From Prevotella sp. (GTDB lineage Bacteria; Bacteroidota; Bacteroidia; Bacteroidales; Bacteroidaceae), in assembly GCA_016285245.1 (NCBI GenBank), contig JAEEQH010000011.1:1-64000 (forward strand): a DNA stretch of 64,000 nt. Reading direction: 5' to 3'. Below, piece after piece: positions 9,655 through 16,734 of the stretch. The notes under the pieces are model-generated. The model was not told the origin of the DNA and ran no database searches. It saw nothing but the letters and a program-made list of their open reading frames with translations. The position numbers and the translations under genes were made by a program. The first letter of the stretch is position 1, and the number at the start of each line of letters is the position of its first letter.

Positions 9655-10773
9655 TTACGATTTACTGTTTATCTCGCCGTTTTCCACTTGGAATATCCTG
9701 TAGTCGTGCGACGACTGTTTCAGTATCTGATCCAAGTGGTCGCGGTTCGTGTCGGTGATGAATATCTGTCCGAACTCGTCGCCCGACACCAGCGCCACAA
9801 TCTTCTCCACCCTCTGGGAGTCGAGCTTGTCGAAGATGTCGTCCAGCAGCAGTAGCGGCTTGCTCCCCGTCGCCTGTGGCGTATGGAGCATGGTGTATTG
9901 GGAGAGGTACTTGTACTGTGCCAGCTTCAGGGCGATGGCGAACGTTTTGCGCTGGCCCTGGCTGCCTTCGCGGCGCATGGGGTGGCCGTCGAGCAGTATC
10001 TCCAGGTCGTCGCGGTGGACGCCGTGCAGCGAGTATCCCACAGCCCGGTCTTTCATCCTGTCGCGCCTGATGACCTCCAGTAGCGGTCCGCGCTGGCAAT
10101 GCGACGTGTAGCGTAGCGTCACCTCCTCGTGAGCGTTGGCAATGTCGTTGTAGAACGCTTGGAACAGCGGGGTGATCTGTTCCACGTATTGGCCGCGGCG
10201 CTCGTAGATGGCCTCGCCCCAGTCAGCCATCTGCTCCTCGAGGATGCTCATCACGTCGGGGTCGGGCTCGTGCTCTTCGTCCTTCAGCAGGGTGTTGCGC
10301 TGCTGTAGTGTCTTGTTGTAGTTGTTCAGCGCCTCGATATACGAGCGGTCCAGCTGCGACACCCCCATGTCCAGCAGACGCCGACGCTCCTCGCTGCCAC
10401 CGTCAATGAGCAGGGTGTCGTCGGGTGCAATCATCACCAGCGGTATCAGTCCTATGTGCTCCGACAGCCGTTTGTACGCCTTCTTGTCGCGCTTGAACAC
10501 CTTCTTCTGGCCCCGCTTCATGCCACAGGAGATGTGGGCGGTGAGTGGTGAATAGAAACCTTCGAGCATCATGAAGTCCTCTCCGTGTCGCAGCACCTGC
10601 GAGTCGATGGGGTTGGTGGCCGAGCGGCAGAACGAAAGGAAGTATACGGCGTCCAGGACGTTCGTCTTCCCCGCACCGTTATGGCCAATAAAGCAGTTCA
10701 TCTTCGGCGACAGCTCAAGGTCGGCCGCCGCGATGTTCTTATAGTTGATGAGCGATAGTTTTTCCAGAATCAC
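9655..10773 (-). CDS. recF: DNA replication/repair protein RecF
   Basis: This is an SMC-like ATPase of 372 residues that acts with RecO and RecR to load RecA at single-strand gaps. The Walker A site is GHNGAGKTN (near residues 30-38), the ABC signature region EGSQGQRKTFAIALKLAQ, and the Walker B site LLLLDDIFDKLD. I chose GTG at 10773 because the protein then begins MILEKLSLINYKN, the usual RecF N-terminus; further upstream codons have no family resemblance. A TAnnTTTG promoter element ends only four bases before this GTG, so the mRNA is likely leaderless. Confidence 0.95.
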   Translation of the reverse strand: MILEKLSLINYKNIAAADLELSPKMNCFIGHNGAGKTNVLDAVYFLSFCRSATNPIDSQVLRHGEDFMMLEGFYSPLTAHISCGMKRGQKKVFKRDKKAYKRLSEHIGLIPLVMIAPDDTLLIDGGSEERRRLLDMGVSQLDRSYIEALNNYNKTLQQRNTLLKDEEHEPDPDVMSILEEQMADWGEAIYERRGQYVEQITPLFQAFYNDIANAHEEVTLRYTSHCQRGPLLEVIRRDRMKDRAVGYSLHGVHRDDLEILLDGHPMRREGSQGQRKTFAIALKLAQYKYLSQYTMLHTPQATGSKPLLLLDDIFDKLDSQRVEKIVALVSGDEFGQIFITDTNRDHLDQILKQSSHDYRIFQVENGEINSKS

Positions 10774-10777
10774 GGGG

Positions 10778-10785
10778 CAAAGGTA
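10778..10785 (-). promoter_or_regulatory. -7 element for recF, nearly leaderless
   Basis: TACCTTTG on the minus strand matches TAnnTTTG and ends four bases before the GTG of recF. A clear TTTG at -33 is lacking. Confidence 0.65.
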
Positions 10786-10880
10786 CGAATTTTTCGATGA
10801 AGCAAGCGCGAAAAGCCAAAGTTTTTCCTCGAAAAACAAAAAAAGTCGCCGATAAATTTCAGTATGTGCGATAAAATGAG

Positions 10881-10888
10881 TAATTTTG
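10881..10888 (+). promoter_or_regulatory. -7 element for the tetratricopeptide-type protein operon
   Basis: TAATTTTG on the plus strand, 42 bases before the ATG at 10931. It is divergent from the recF promoter about 100 bases away. Confidence 0.7.
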
Positions 10889-10930
10889 CGCCCGATTTGT
10901 GTCGAAACAATAATAAAAAGAAAAAACATA

Positions 10931-11608
10931 ATGGCAACAAACAATCAGAATCAGAGCGCCCAGCAGCCCGTGGCCGAGCAGACGCTTAGCAAGAGTGAGG
11001 CTTTCTTCCTCAAGTACAAGAACGCAATTATCGGTGCCGTCGTCGCACTCGTAGTCATCGTAGCCGGCTTCATGCTCTACAACAACTACGTGGCTGCTCC
11101 CCAGGCCGAGAAGGCCAACACCGCCCTGGCCAAGGGTCAGGAGTACTTTGCCAACGAGGACTTCGAAAAGGCCCTCAACGGCGACAACCTCGGTTACACC
11201 GGCTTTGCCAAGATGGCTGCCGACCTCAGCGGCGATGCTGCCAACCTTGCCAACCTCTATGCCGGCCTCTGCAGCGCACAGCTCGGCAAGTGGGAGGACG
11301 CTGCCAAGTACCTGGAGAAGTTCTCAGGCCGTGGTGACCAGATGATTTCGCCCGCTGCCCTTGGTGCCCTGGGTAATGTCTACGCTCACCTGAACCAACT
11401 CGACAAGGCCGTCAGCACCCTGAAGGCAGCTGCCGAGAAGGCCGACAACAACTCCCTCTCGCCCACGTTCCTCATCCAGGCCGGTGAGATTCTGGAGAGC
11501 CAGGGCAAGAAGGACGAGGCTCTGAAGCTCTACCAGACCATCAAGGAGAAGTACTTCAACTCCATGCAGTACCAGACCATCGACCAGTACATCGAGCGCG
11601 TTAAGTAA
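10931..11608 (+). CDS. Membrane-anchored tetratricopeptide-repeat protein
   Basis: The protein has 225 residues: a cytosolic N-terminus rich in Gln/Asn, one membrane span (about 35-57, IIGAVVALVVIVAGFMLY), and then helical repeats of the TPR type. The repeats include ANLYAGLCSAQLGKWEDAAKYLEKF, ALGNVYAHLNQLDKAVSTLKAA and AGEILESQGKKDEALKLYQTI. The layout resembles YfgM-like proteins that assist secretion chaperones, but no specific partner can be named. I chose the ATG at 10931, since an upstream GTG/ATG in frame would overlap the promoter. It is co-transcribed with ribH, three bases downstream. Confidence 0.85.
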   Translation: MATNNQNQSAQQPVAEQTLSKSEAFFLKYKNAIIGAVVALVVIVAGFMLYNNYVAAPQAEKANTALAKGQEYFANEDFEKALNGDNLGYTGFAKMAADLSGDAANLANLYAGLCSAQLGKWEDAAKYLEKFSGRGDQMISPAALGALGNVYAHLNQLDKAVSTLKAAAEKADNNSLSPTFLIQAGEILESQGKKDEALKLYQTIKEKYFNSMQYQTIDQYIERVK

Positions 11609-11611
11609 GCA

Positions 11612-12082
11612 ATGGCTACCAAGAACCTTTCGGAATACAACACCGCCCAGGTGCCCGATGCCTCGAACATGATCTTCGGCATCGTCGTCGCCGAGTGGAA
11701 CCCCGAAATCACTGATGCCCTGCTTCAGGGCTGCGTCAGCACCCTTGAGCGCCACGGTGCCCTGCCCGAGAACATCCACGTCAAGACGGTGCCCGGCTCC
11801 TTTGAGCTCATCTACGGCGCCCACCAGATGACCCTCAACGACGGCTACGATGCCGTCATCGTCCTCGGCTCCGTCATCCGTGGCGAGACGCCCCATTTCG
11901 ACTATATCTGTCAGGGCGTCACCGCAGGCATCGCCCGTCTCAACGCCACCAACAACATTCCCGTCGTCTACGGACTGCTCACCACCAACGATATGCAGCA
12001 GGCACGCGACCGTGCCGGCGGACGACTGGGCAACAAGGGCGACGAGTGTGCCGTCGTAGCCATCAAGATGGCAAAATTCTAA
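11612..12082 (+). CDS. ribH: 6,7-dimethyl-8-ribityllumazine synthase
   Basis: This enzyme catalyses the penultimate step of riboflavin synthesis: 5-amino-6-ribitylaminouracil plus dihydroxybutanone phosphate to dimethylribityllumazine. The 156-residue length is normal. Motifs seen are WNPEIT at the substrate pocket, [24 protein letters not shown] with the catalytic histidine, and [14 protein letters not shown]. No other riboflavin gene is adjacent. It starts three bases after the TPR protein and is followed by xth two bases after its stop. Confidence 0.96.
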   Translation: MATKNLSEYNTAQVPDASNMIFGIVVAEWNPEITDALLQGCVSTLERHGALPENIHVKTVPGSFELIYGAHQMTLNDGYDAVIVLGSVIRGETPHFDYICQGVTAGIARLNATNNIPVVYGLLTTNDMQQARDRAGGRLGNKGDECAVVAIKMAKF

Positions 12083-12084
12083 GT

Positions 12085-12840
12085 ATGAAACTCATATCAT
12101 GGAACGTTAACGGGCTGCGCGCCTGTGAAGGAAAAGGATTCAGCGACATCTTCCGACAGATGGACGCTGATTTCTTTTGTCTGCAGGAGACGAAGATGCA
12201 GGCGGGACAGCTCGACCTCCAGTTCCCCGGCTACCAGTCCTACTGGAACTACGCCGAGAAGAAAGGCTACTCCGGTACAGCCATCTTCACCAAGCACCAG
12301 CCCCTGAGCGTCGCCTACGGCATCGGCATCGACGAGCACGACCACGAGGGTAGGGTGATCACCCTCGAGATGGCCGGCTTCTACCTCGTCTGCTGCTACA
12401 CCCCCAACTCTCAGGACGGGCTGCGCCGCCTGGACTACCGCATGACGTGGGAGGACGACTTCCGCGCCTACCTCATGCGACTCGACCAGCAGAAGCCCGT
12501 CATCCTCTGTGGCGACCTCAACGTGGCCCACGAGGAGATAGACCTGAAGAACCCCAAGAGCAACCGCCAGAACGCCGGCTTCACCGACCAGGAGCGCCAG
12601 CAGTTCACGAACCTCCTGGCCAGCGGCTTCCTCGACAGCTACCGCACGCTCTATCCCGACCGCGTGGAGTACTCCTGGTGGTCCTACCGTTTCCAGGCCC
12701 GTCAGAAGAACGCCGGCTGGCGCATCGACTACTTTGTCTGCAGCGAGCGTCTCCGTCCCCGCATTGCCGACGCCCGCATCCTCACCGACGTCTACGGCTC
12801 CGACCATTGTCCCGTGGAGCTCCTCCTCACCGATGTCTAA
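12085..12840 (+). CDS. xth: Exodeoxyribonuclease III
   Basis: This apurinic/apyrimidinic endonuclease and 3'-exonuclease of base-excision repair has 251 residues. The exonuclease/endonuclease/phosphatase motifs are complete: SWNVNGLRA at the start, QETK (metal glutamate), [17 protein letters not shown] and GSDHCPVEL with the catalytic histidine. The start at 12085 gives the standard [11 protein letters not shown]-terminus; an earlier in-frame codon inside ribH is not needed. It is the last gene of this short operon. Confidence 0.96.
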   Translation: MKLISWNVNGLRACEGKGFSDIFRQMDADFFCLQETKMQAGQLDLQFPGYQSYWNYAEKKGYSGTAIFTKHQPLSVAYGIGIDEHDHEGRVITLEMAGFYLVCCYTPNSQDGLRRLDYRMTWEDDFRAYLMRLDQQKPVILCGDLNVAHEEIDLKNPKSNRQNAGFTDQERQQFTNLLASGFLDSYRTLYPDRVEYSWWSYRFQARQKNAGWRIDYFVCSERLRPRIADARILTDVYGSDHCPVELLLTDV

Positions 12841-12870
12841 CACCGTGTGCAAGGTATTAGTTATATAATA

Positions 12871-13089
12871 TTATAAGAAGGTATATACCCCCTTTCTTTC
12901 CTCTACCAGGCCCTCCAGCGCCCACAGCAGTTCGTTGGTCACGCCCGTCACGTAGCGCTCAAGGCTGAAACCCTTGCCAGTAGAAGGCATTGTGCGGAAG
13001 TTCAGGTGCAGCGTGCCGTCGTAGAAGCCGTACGAAAAACTTTCTAATACCATCCTAAAAGTCTGTAAGTACAGACTAAAGACCAGCAA
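12871..13089 (-). CDS. Small open frame of unknown function, possibly a remnant
   Basis: This 72-codon leftward frame lies in the gap between xth and aat. It encodes a peptide with SFSYGFYDGTLHLNFRT and ends GVYTFL. I do not recognise it, it has no good promoter, and its first codons cross an 18-bp palindrome (13060-13077). The C-terminal two thirds look protein-like in composition, so it may be the tail of a decayed gene rather than a real product. Confidence 0.3.
   Translation of the reverse strand: MLVFSLYLQTFRMVLESFSYGFYDGTLHLNFRTMPSTGKGFSLERYVTGVTNELLWALEGLVEERKGVYTFL
13060..13077. repeat. 18-bp palindrome
   Basis: Eight-base arms agtctgta / tacagact are separated by two bases. It could be an operator or a remnant; no gene with a clear promoter lies next to it. 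Confidence 0.5.
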
Positions 13090-13099
13090 GGTACGTCCT

Positions 13100-13183
13100 A
13101 AAGTTAAATCAACGTCATCGTTTGATAAAACATTGACGTTGTTTGATAAAACTGCGCCGATGTTTAATAAATCAACGCCAATG
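13100..13183 (+). repeat. 21-bp tandem repeat, four units
   Basis: Four successive 21-base units begin at 13100, 13121, 13142 and 13163. The last three begin tttgataaaa or tttaataaat, and the first is more diverged. Read rightward they keep an open frame of seven-residue units such as FDKTLTL, FDKTAPM and FNKSTPM, but I find no start codon. Together with the frame above, it fills most of the 12841-13303 gap, in which I see no other gene. Confidence 0.75.
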
Positions 13184-13303
13184 ATTTTTCTTTTTCGTCT
13201 CTAACATCATCAAACAAAAATGAATATGACTGGTACCAGTCCTTTGTCAGATGGCAAAGGTGAGTGACATATGACCCTGCATCGGAGGACGAGGAAATAA
13301 ACT

Positions 13304-13957
13304 TTACTTCCCGGCGATGATGCTGAGATACTCGTCGTAGGGTATGAAGCGGCCGCCCATGGAACGGAGGTGGGGCGTCTCGAACTGACAGTCGATGAGC
13401 TTGCCGTTGTGCTGCTCGAAGTAGCGTGCCAGGAAGATGAGGGCGAGCTTCGAGGCGTTGGGTACCAGCGAGAACATACTCTCGCCAAACATGGCAGAGC
13501 CGATGTTTACACCGTAGAGTCCGCCCACCAGCCGGTGGTCCTGCCACACCTCGATGCTGGCGGCGAAGCCCTGTCGGTGGAGTTCGGTGTAGGCGGCAAT
13601 CATCTTCTCGCCCAGCCAGGCTCCCTCCTCCTGATTGCGGTTCTGCGCCGTGGCACACCCGCGGATGACGCCCTCGAAATCCCGATTGATGGTGACGTCC
13701 AGCTCGTGCCTGGCTATGAGCTGTCTCATGGAGTGGCTGACGTGGATCTCGCTGGGGAAGATGACGAAACGCTCCATCGGACAGTACCACAGCGGCTCCT
13801 TCTGATGCTGGAAGGAGAACCAAGGGAAGAAACCGTTGGAGTAGGCGAGCAGCAGGCGGTCTACGGAGAGGTCGCCGCCGACAGCCACCAGCCCGTCGTC
13901 CTCGCCCAAACGGGGGTCGGGGAACCACAACTCGTCATCTAACTGGAAAACCGACAT
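13304..13957 (-). CDS. aat: Leucyl/phenylalanyl-tRNA--protein transferase
   Basis: Aat adds Leu or Phe from aminoacyl-tRNA to proteins with N-terminal Arg or Lys, marking them for ClpS-ClpAP. The 217-residue length is normal. Motifs are FPDPRLGEDDGLVAVGGDLS, YSNGFFPWF, the conserved GLYGVNIGSAMFGESMFS and the C-terminal CQFETPHLRSMGG. I chose ATG at 13957; upstream in-frame codons are encoded by a low-complexity repeat. It begins two bases after the clpA stop, in an operon with clpS and clpA. Confidence 0.96.
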   Translation of the reverse strand: MSVFQLDDELWFPDPRLGEDDGLVAVGGDLSVDRLLLAYSNGFFPWFSFQHQKEPLWYCPMERFVIFPSEIHVSHSMRQLIARHELDVTINRDFEGVIRGCATAQNRNQEEGAWLGEKMIAAYTELHRQGFAASIEVWQDHRLVGGLYGVNIGSAMFGESMFSLVPNASKLALIFLARYFEQHNGKLIDCQFETPHLRSMGGRFIPYDEYLSIIAGK

Positions 13958-13958
13958 G

Positions 13959-16271
13959 CTAATTGATAATTGACAATTGACAATTGATAATTCCAATGGT
14001 GACGTGGCCGCCGTTTTTCAACGAGCCGAAGAGGATTTCGCGCATCAGCAGCGGCTTCAGCCGTTGGGCGATGACGCGGTCCATCTCGCGGGCTCCGTAT
14101 TCGCGGGTGTAGCCCTCCTTCAGCAGCAGGGCGAAAGCCTCGTCGTCCAGGGTCATCGTCACCTGCTTGGCCGTCAGCTTCGTTTGCAGTTCGGTGAGCT
14201 TCTTCTTCAGGATGAGCGTGGCCATGTGGTGGTCCATGTCGTTGAAGACCACCGTTCCCGACAGTCGGTTGATGAATTCTGGCTTGAAGGTCTTCTTCAC
14301 CTGTTTCAGCATGGCTTCTCCGCGCGACACGCTACCCGTGAAGCCGATGTTGGCCTGTCCGGCATACTGTGCTCCGGCATTCGATGTCATGATGAGTATC
14401 ACATTCCGGAAGTCGGCCTTGTGGCCTTTGTTGTCCGTCAGCCGCGCATAGTCCATCACCTGTAGCAGGATGTTGTAGATGTCCTGATGGGCCTTCTCTA
14501 TCTCGTCGAGCAGCAGCACGCAGTTGGGCGTCTTGCGGATGGCATCGGTCAGCAGTCCGCCGTCCTCGTAGCCCACATAGCCTGCCGGCGAGCCGATGAG
14601 CTTTGCCACGGCGTGTTTCTCGGTATATTCGCTCATGTCGAAGCGCACCAGTTCGATGCCCAGCTCACGGGCCAGCACGCGTGCCACCTCCGTCTTGCCG
14701 ACGCCCGTAGGACCGACGAAGAGCAGCGATGCCAGCGGCTTGTTGTCGTCCAACAGTCCTGCCCGCGACATCTGCACGGCCTCCACCACCTGGCGGATGG
14801 CCTCGTCCTGACCGTAGATCTGAGCTGACAATTGGGCGTTGAGCGTTGACAGCTTCTCGTAGTCATCGTCCTTGGCAATGGCCAGCGCGTCGACCTTGCA
14901 CGTCTTCGCCAGCACGTCGGCAATGGCGGCCTTGGTGATGCTGACGGCAGAACCGTCAGCCGCACGTTGGCTGACCAAAGAACCGTTGGCCGCCGTTTCC
15001 GCTGCGGCGCCAGCCTCGTCGATGAGGTCGATGGCCTTGTCGGGCAGGAAGCGGTCGTTGACGAACTTCGCACTCGCCTCGACGGCGAAGTCGATGGCCT
15101 CAGCGTCGTACTTCACGTGGTGGAACGCCTCGTAGCGGGGCTGTAGCTGGCGCAGGATGTGCTTCGTCTCGTCAACGGTCGGCTCGGCGATGTCTATCTG
15201 CTGGAAGCGACGAATCATACCCTTCGAACGGGCGAAGTGGCGGTTGTACTCCTCGTAGGTCGTAGAGCCGATGAAGCGGATGTTGCCCGCCTCGAGATAG
15301 GGCTTCAGCATATTCGACGCGTCCAGCGAGCTGTCGCTGGTGGCGCCAGCACCCACCATCGTGTGGATCTCGTCAATGTACACGATATTGCTCTTTCTTT
15401 GCACTCCGGCGGCGTTTTCGCCGCCAGCCTCTCCTTGCACGCCGCCGTTCTCGCCGCCAGCCTCTCCCTGTACGCCGTCCATGATCATCTTGATGCGGTT
15501 CTCGAAGTCGCCGCGATACTGTGTGCCGGCCAGCAGCGTACCCATGTCGAGCTGGTACACCTTGCAGCCCTTCAGCCGCTCGGGCACCCGTCCCTCCTCA
15601 ATCATCCTCACCAGTCCCCATACCAGCGCCGTCTTGCCCACGCCGGGCTCGCCAACGTGCAGCGGGTTGTTCTTGTCCATCCGGCAGAGAACCTGTATGG
15701 TCCGTTGTAGCTCTTGCTCACGGCCAATCAGCGGATTCTGCTGCTGGTACAGGTCGTTCATGCACGTCACCAGCCGCTTCCAGGCCGCCATGTCGCCCGA
15801 CGACTCCTCGCTCATCTCACCCAGGTCGTCCTCGAAGTCGCAGAAGTTTATCAGCTGGCTCATGAAGTTGGCCTCCTTGCCGAAGAGACTGTCTTTCAGC
15901 AGGTATGCTGCCCACGAGTCTTCCAGCGCCAGGATGCCCTTCGCCAGGTGCGGTATGTCGAGTTCCTCGGCACTACTCTGGGCTACCGACTGCACGGCCA
16001 GTTCTATCACCTTGCCCATCTGTACCGACGTCTCCGGAATGTACTCCGTACCCTCGGGCAATGATTCCACACCCTCCAAATATTCCTTGATACGGTCCTC
16101 CAGCTGGAAGGGGCTGTAGAAAATGTTCAGGGCCGCATTGAAGTTGAAAACCTCTATCAGTACCAACAGCAGGTGCTCAGGCATGATGAACTCATGTCTG
16201 TAGCCCTTGCAACACTCGTAGGCCTTGTTCAGCGTCCTTGACGCGCGTAGTGTCTGTTTGATCTCTCCCAT
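13959..16271 (-). CDS. clpA: ATP-dependent Clp protease ATP-binding subunit ClpA
   Basis: This AAA+ unfoldase of 770 residues feeds ClpP and accepts N-degron substrates from ClpS. It has an N-terminal Clp-N domain (about 1-140), D1 with Walker A GEPGVGKT and Walker B IVYIDEIH, and D2 with Walker A GPTGVGKTE and Walker B LLLDEIEKAH. The C-terminal D2-small domain has YTREYGAREMDR. Two features are odd. An 11-residue direct repeat is inserted just before the D1 Walker B. The last residues (GIINCQLSIIN) are encoded by an intergenic-type repeat that carries the stop codon. Confidence 0.96.
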   Translation of the reverse strand: MGEIKQTLRASRTLNKAYECCKGYRHEFIMPEHLLLVLIEVFNFNAALNIFYSPFQLEDRIKEYLEGVESLPEGTEYIPETSVQMGKVIELAVQSVAQSSAEELDIPHLAKGILALEDSWAAYLLKDSLFGKEANFMSQLINFCDFEDDLGEMSEESSGDMAAWKRLVTCMNDLYQQQNPLIGREQELQRTIQVLCRMDKNNPLHVGEPGVGKTALVWGLVRMIEEGRVPERLKGCKVYQLDMGTLLAGTQYRGDFENRIKMIMDGVQGEAGGENGGVQGEAGGENAAGVQRKSNIVYIDEIHTMVGAGATSDSSLDASNMLKPYLEAGNIRFIGSTTYEEYNRHFARSKGMIRRFQQIDIAEPTVDETKHILRQLQPRYEAFHHVKYDAEAIDFAVEASAKFVNDRFLPDKAIDLIDEAGAAAETAANGSLVSQRAADGSAVSITKAAIADVLAKTCKVDALAIAKDDDYEKLSTLNAQLSAQIYGQDEAIRQVVEAVQMSRAGLLDDNKPLASLLFVGPTGVGKTEVARVLARELGIELVRFDMSEYTEKHAVAKLIGSPAGYVGYEDGGLLTDAIRKTPNCVLLLDEIEKAHQDIYNILLQVMDYARLTDNKGHKADFRNVILIMTSNAGAQYAGQANIGFTGSVSRGEAMLKQVKKTFKPEFINRLSGTVVFNDMDHHMATLILKKKLTELQTKLTAKQVTMTLDDEAFALLLKEGYTREYGAREMDRVIAQRLKPLLMREILFGSLKNGGHVTIGIINCQLSIIN
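13961..13992 (-). repeat. AATTGATAATTGACAATT repeat at the clpA-aat junction
   Basis: Alternating aattgataatt and gacaatt units form an imperfect palindrome. The repeat supplies the last codons of clpA and spans the region just before the aat start. Confidence 0.75.
15400..15476 (-). repeat. 33-bp in-frame tandem repeat in clpA
   Basis: Two 33-base units encode GVQGEAGGENG and GVQGEAGGENA, followed by a partial third (AGVQ). They differ mostly at third codon positions and sit directly before the D1 Walker B strand. Confidence 0.8.
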
Positions 16272-16276
16272 AGAAA

Positions 16277-16314
16277 CTTCAATCCTTCAATTTTTCAATT
16301 CTTCAATTTTTCAA
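16277..16314 (-). repeat. Leader phrase gaattgaaaaattgaag before clpA
   Basis: In the clpA sense direction the 38 bases between clpS and clpA read as purine-rich units of the type aattgaagaattgaaaaatt. The same phrase is found at 20928-20989, 24516-24553 and 38909-38941, always purine-rich on the transcribed gene's sense strand. Confidence 0.8.
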
Positions 16315-16619
16315 CTCTCCTCCGGTTCGACGGTCAGCCTGAGCGGAAAACCCTCTTCGCGCGCCATGTTTGTCGCCTTGCGGGCTTTCGAGGTCGCTAC
16401 GTCGTAGCTGTAGATGCCCACCACGGCTTTGTCCGAATGGTGTACCTTCAGCATCAGCGCCTCGGCCTCGCTCTCGCTCTTGAAGAATACCTGCGTCAGT
16501 ATCATGACCACGAACTCCATCGTCGTGAAGTCGTCGTTGTAGATGGTCACCTTGTAGCGTCGCGGTTCCTTGAGGTTTGTCCGCGACCTTTCCCTTGTTG
16601 AAGATTGTTCCTTTGCCAT
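16311..16619 (-). CDS. clpS: ATP-dependent Clp protease adaptor ClpS
   Basis: ClpS binds bulky N-terminal residues (N-degrons) and delivers proteins to ClpA. The 102-residue protein shows the family core YKVTIYNDDFTTMEFVVMIL, with the acidic pocket residues and MEFV helix. It also has VHHSDKAVVGIYSYDVA with the ClpA-contacting histidine. The disordered N-terminal tail is normal. It is the first gene of clpS-clpA-aat and is preceded by its own promoter element at 16638-16645. Confidence 0.95.
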   Translation of the reverse strand: MAKEQSSTRERSRTNLKEPRRYKVTIYNDDFTTMEFVVMILTQVFFKSESEAEALMLKVHHSDKAVVGIYSYDVATSKARKATNMAREEGFPLRLTVEPEES

Positions 16620-16637
16620 AATTCACAACTTTGGCCA

Positions 16638-16645
16638 CAAAGGTA
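16638..16645 (-). promoter_or_regulatory. -7 element for clpS-clpA-aat
   Basis: TACCTTTG on the minus strand lies 18 bases before the clpS ATG, giving a short leader. Confidence 0.7.
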
Positions 16646-16682
16646 CGCCTTTTTCTTGAGAAAAGGAAACTTTTATAGACGA

Positions 16683-16710
16683 AAAAATGACCTTTAGCGG
16701 GCTAAAGGTC
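16683..16710 (-). terminator. Terminator for the beta-helix protein operon
   Basis: A perfect 10-bp stem (gacctttagc / gctaaaggtc) with a 2-base loop is followed in the leftward direction by ATTTTTTC. It lies 25 bases after the stop of the carbohydrate-binding protein gene. Confidence 0.85.
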
Positions 16711-16734
16711 ACCTTTTCCTGTTAGTTGGTCTTC

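Noticed and set aside
13100..13183. CRISPR array
   Set aside because: The repeats are contiguous 21-bp units without spacers and no cas gene is nearby; the same applies to the 12-bp and 21-bp repeats at 32901, 36786 and 42883.
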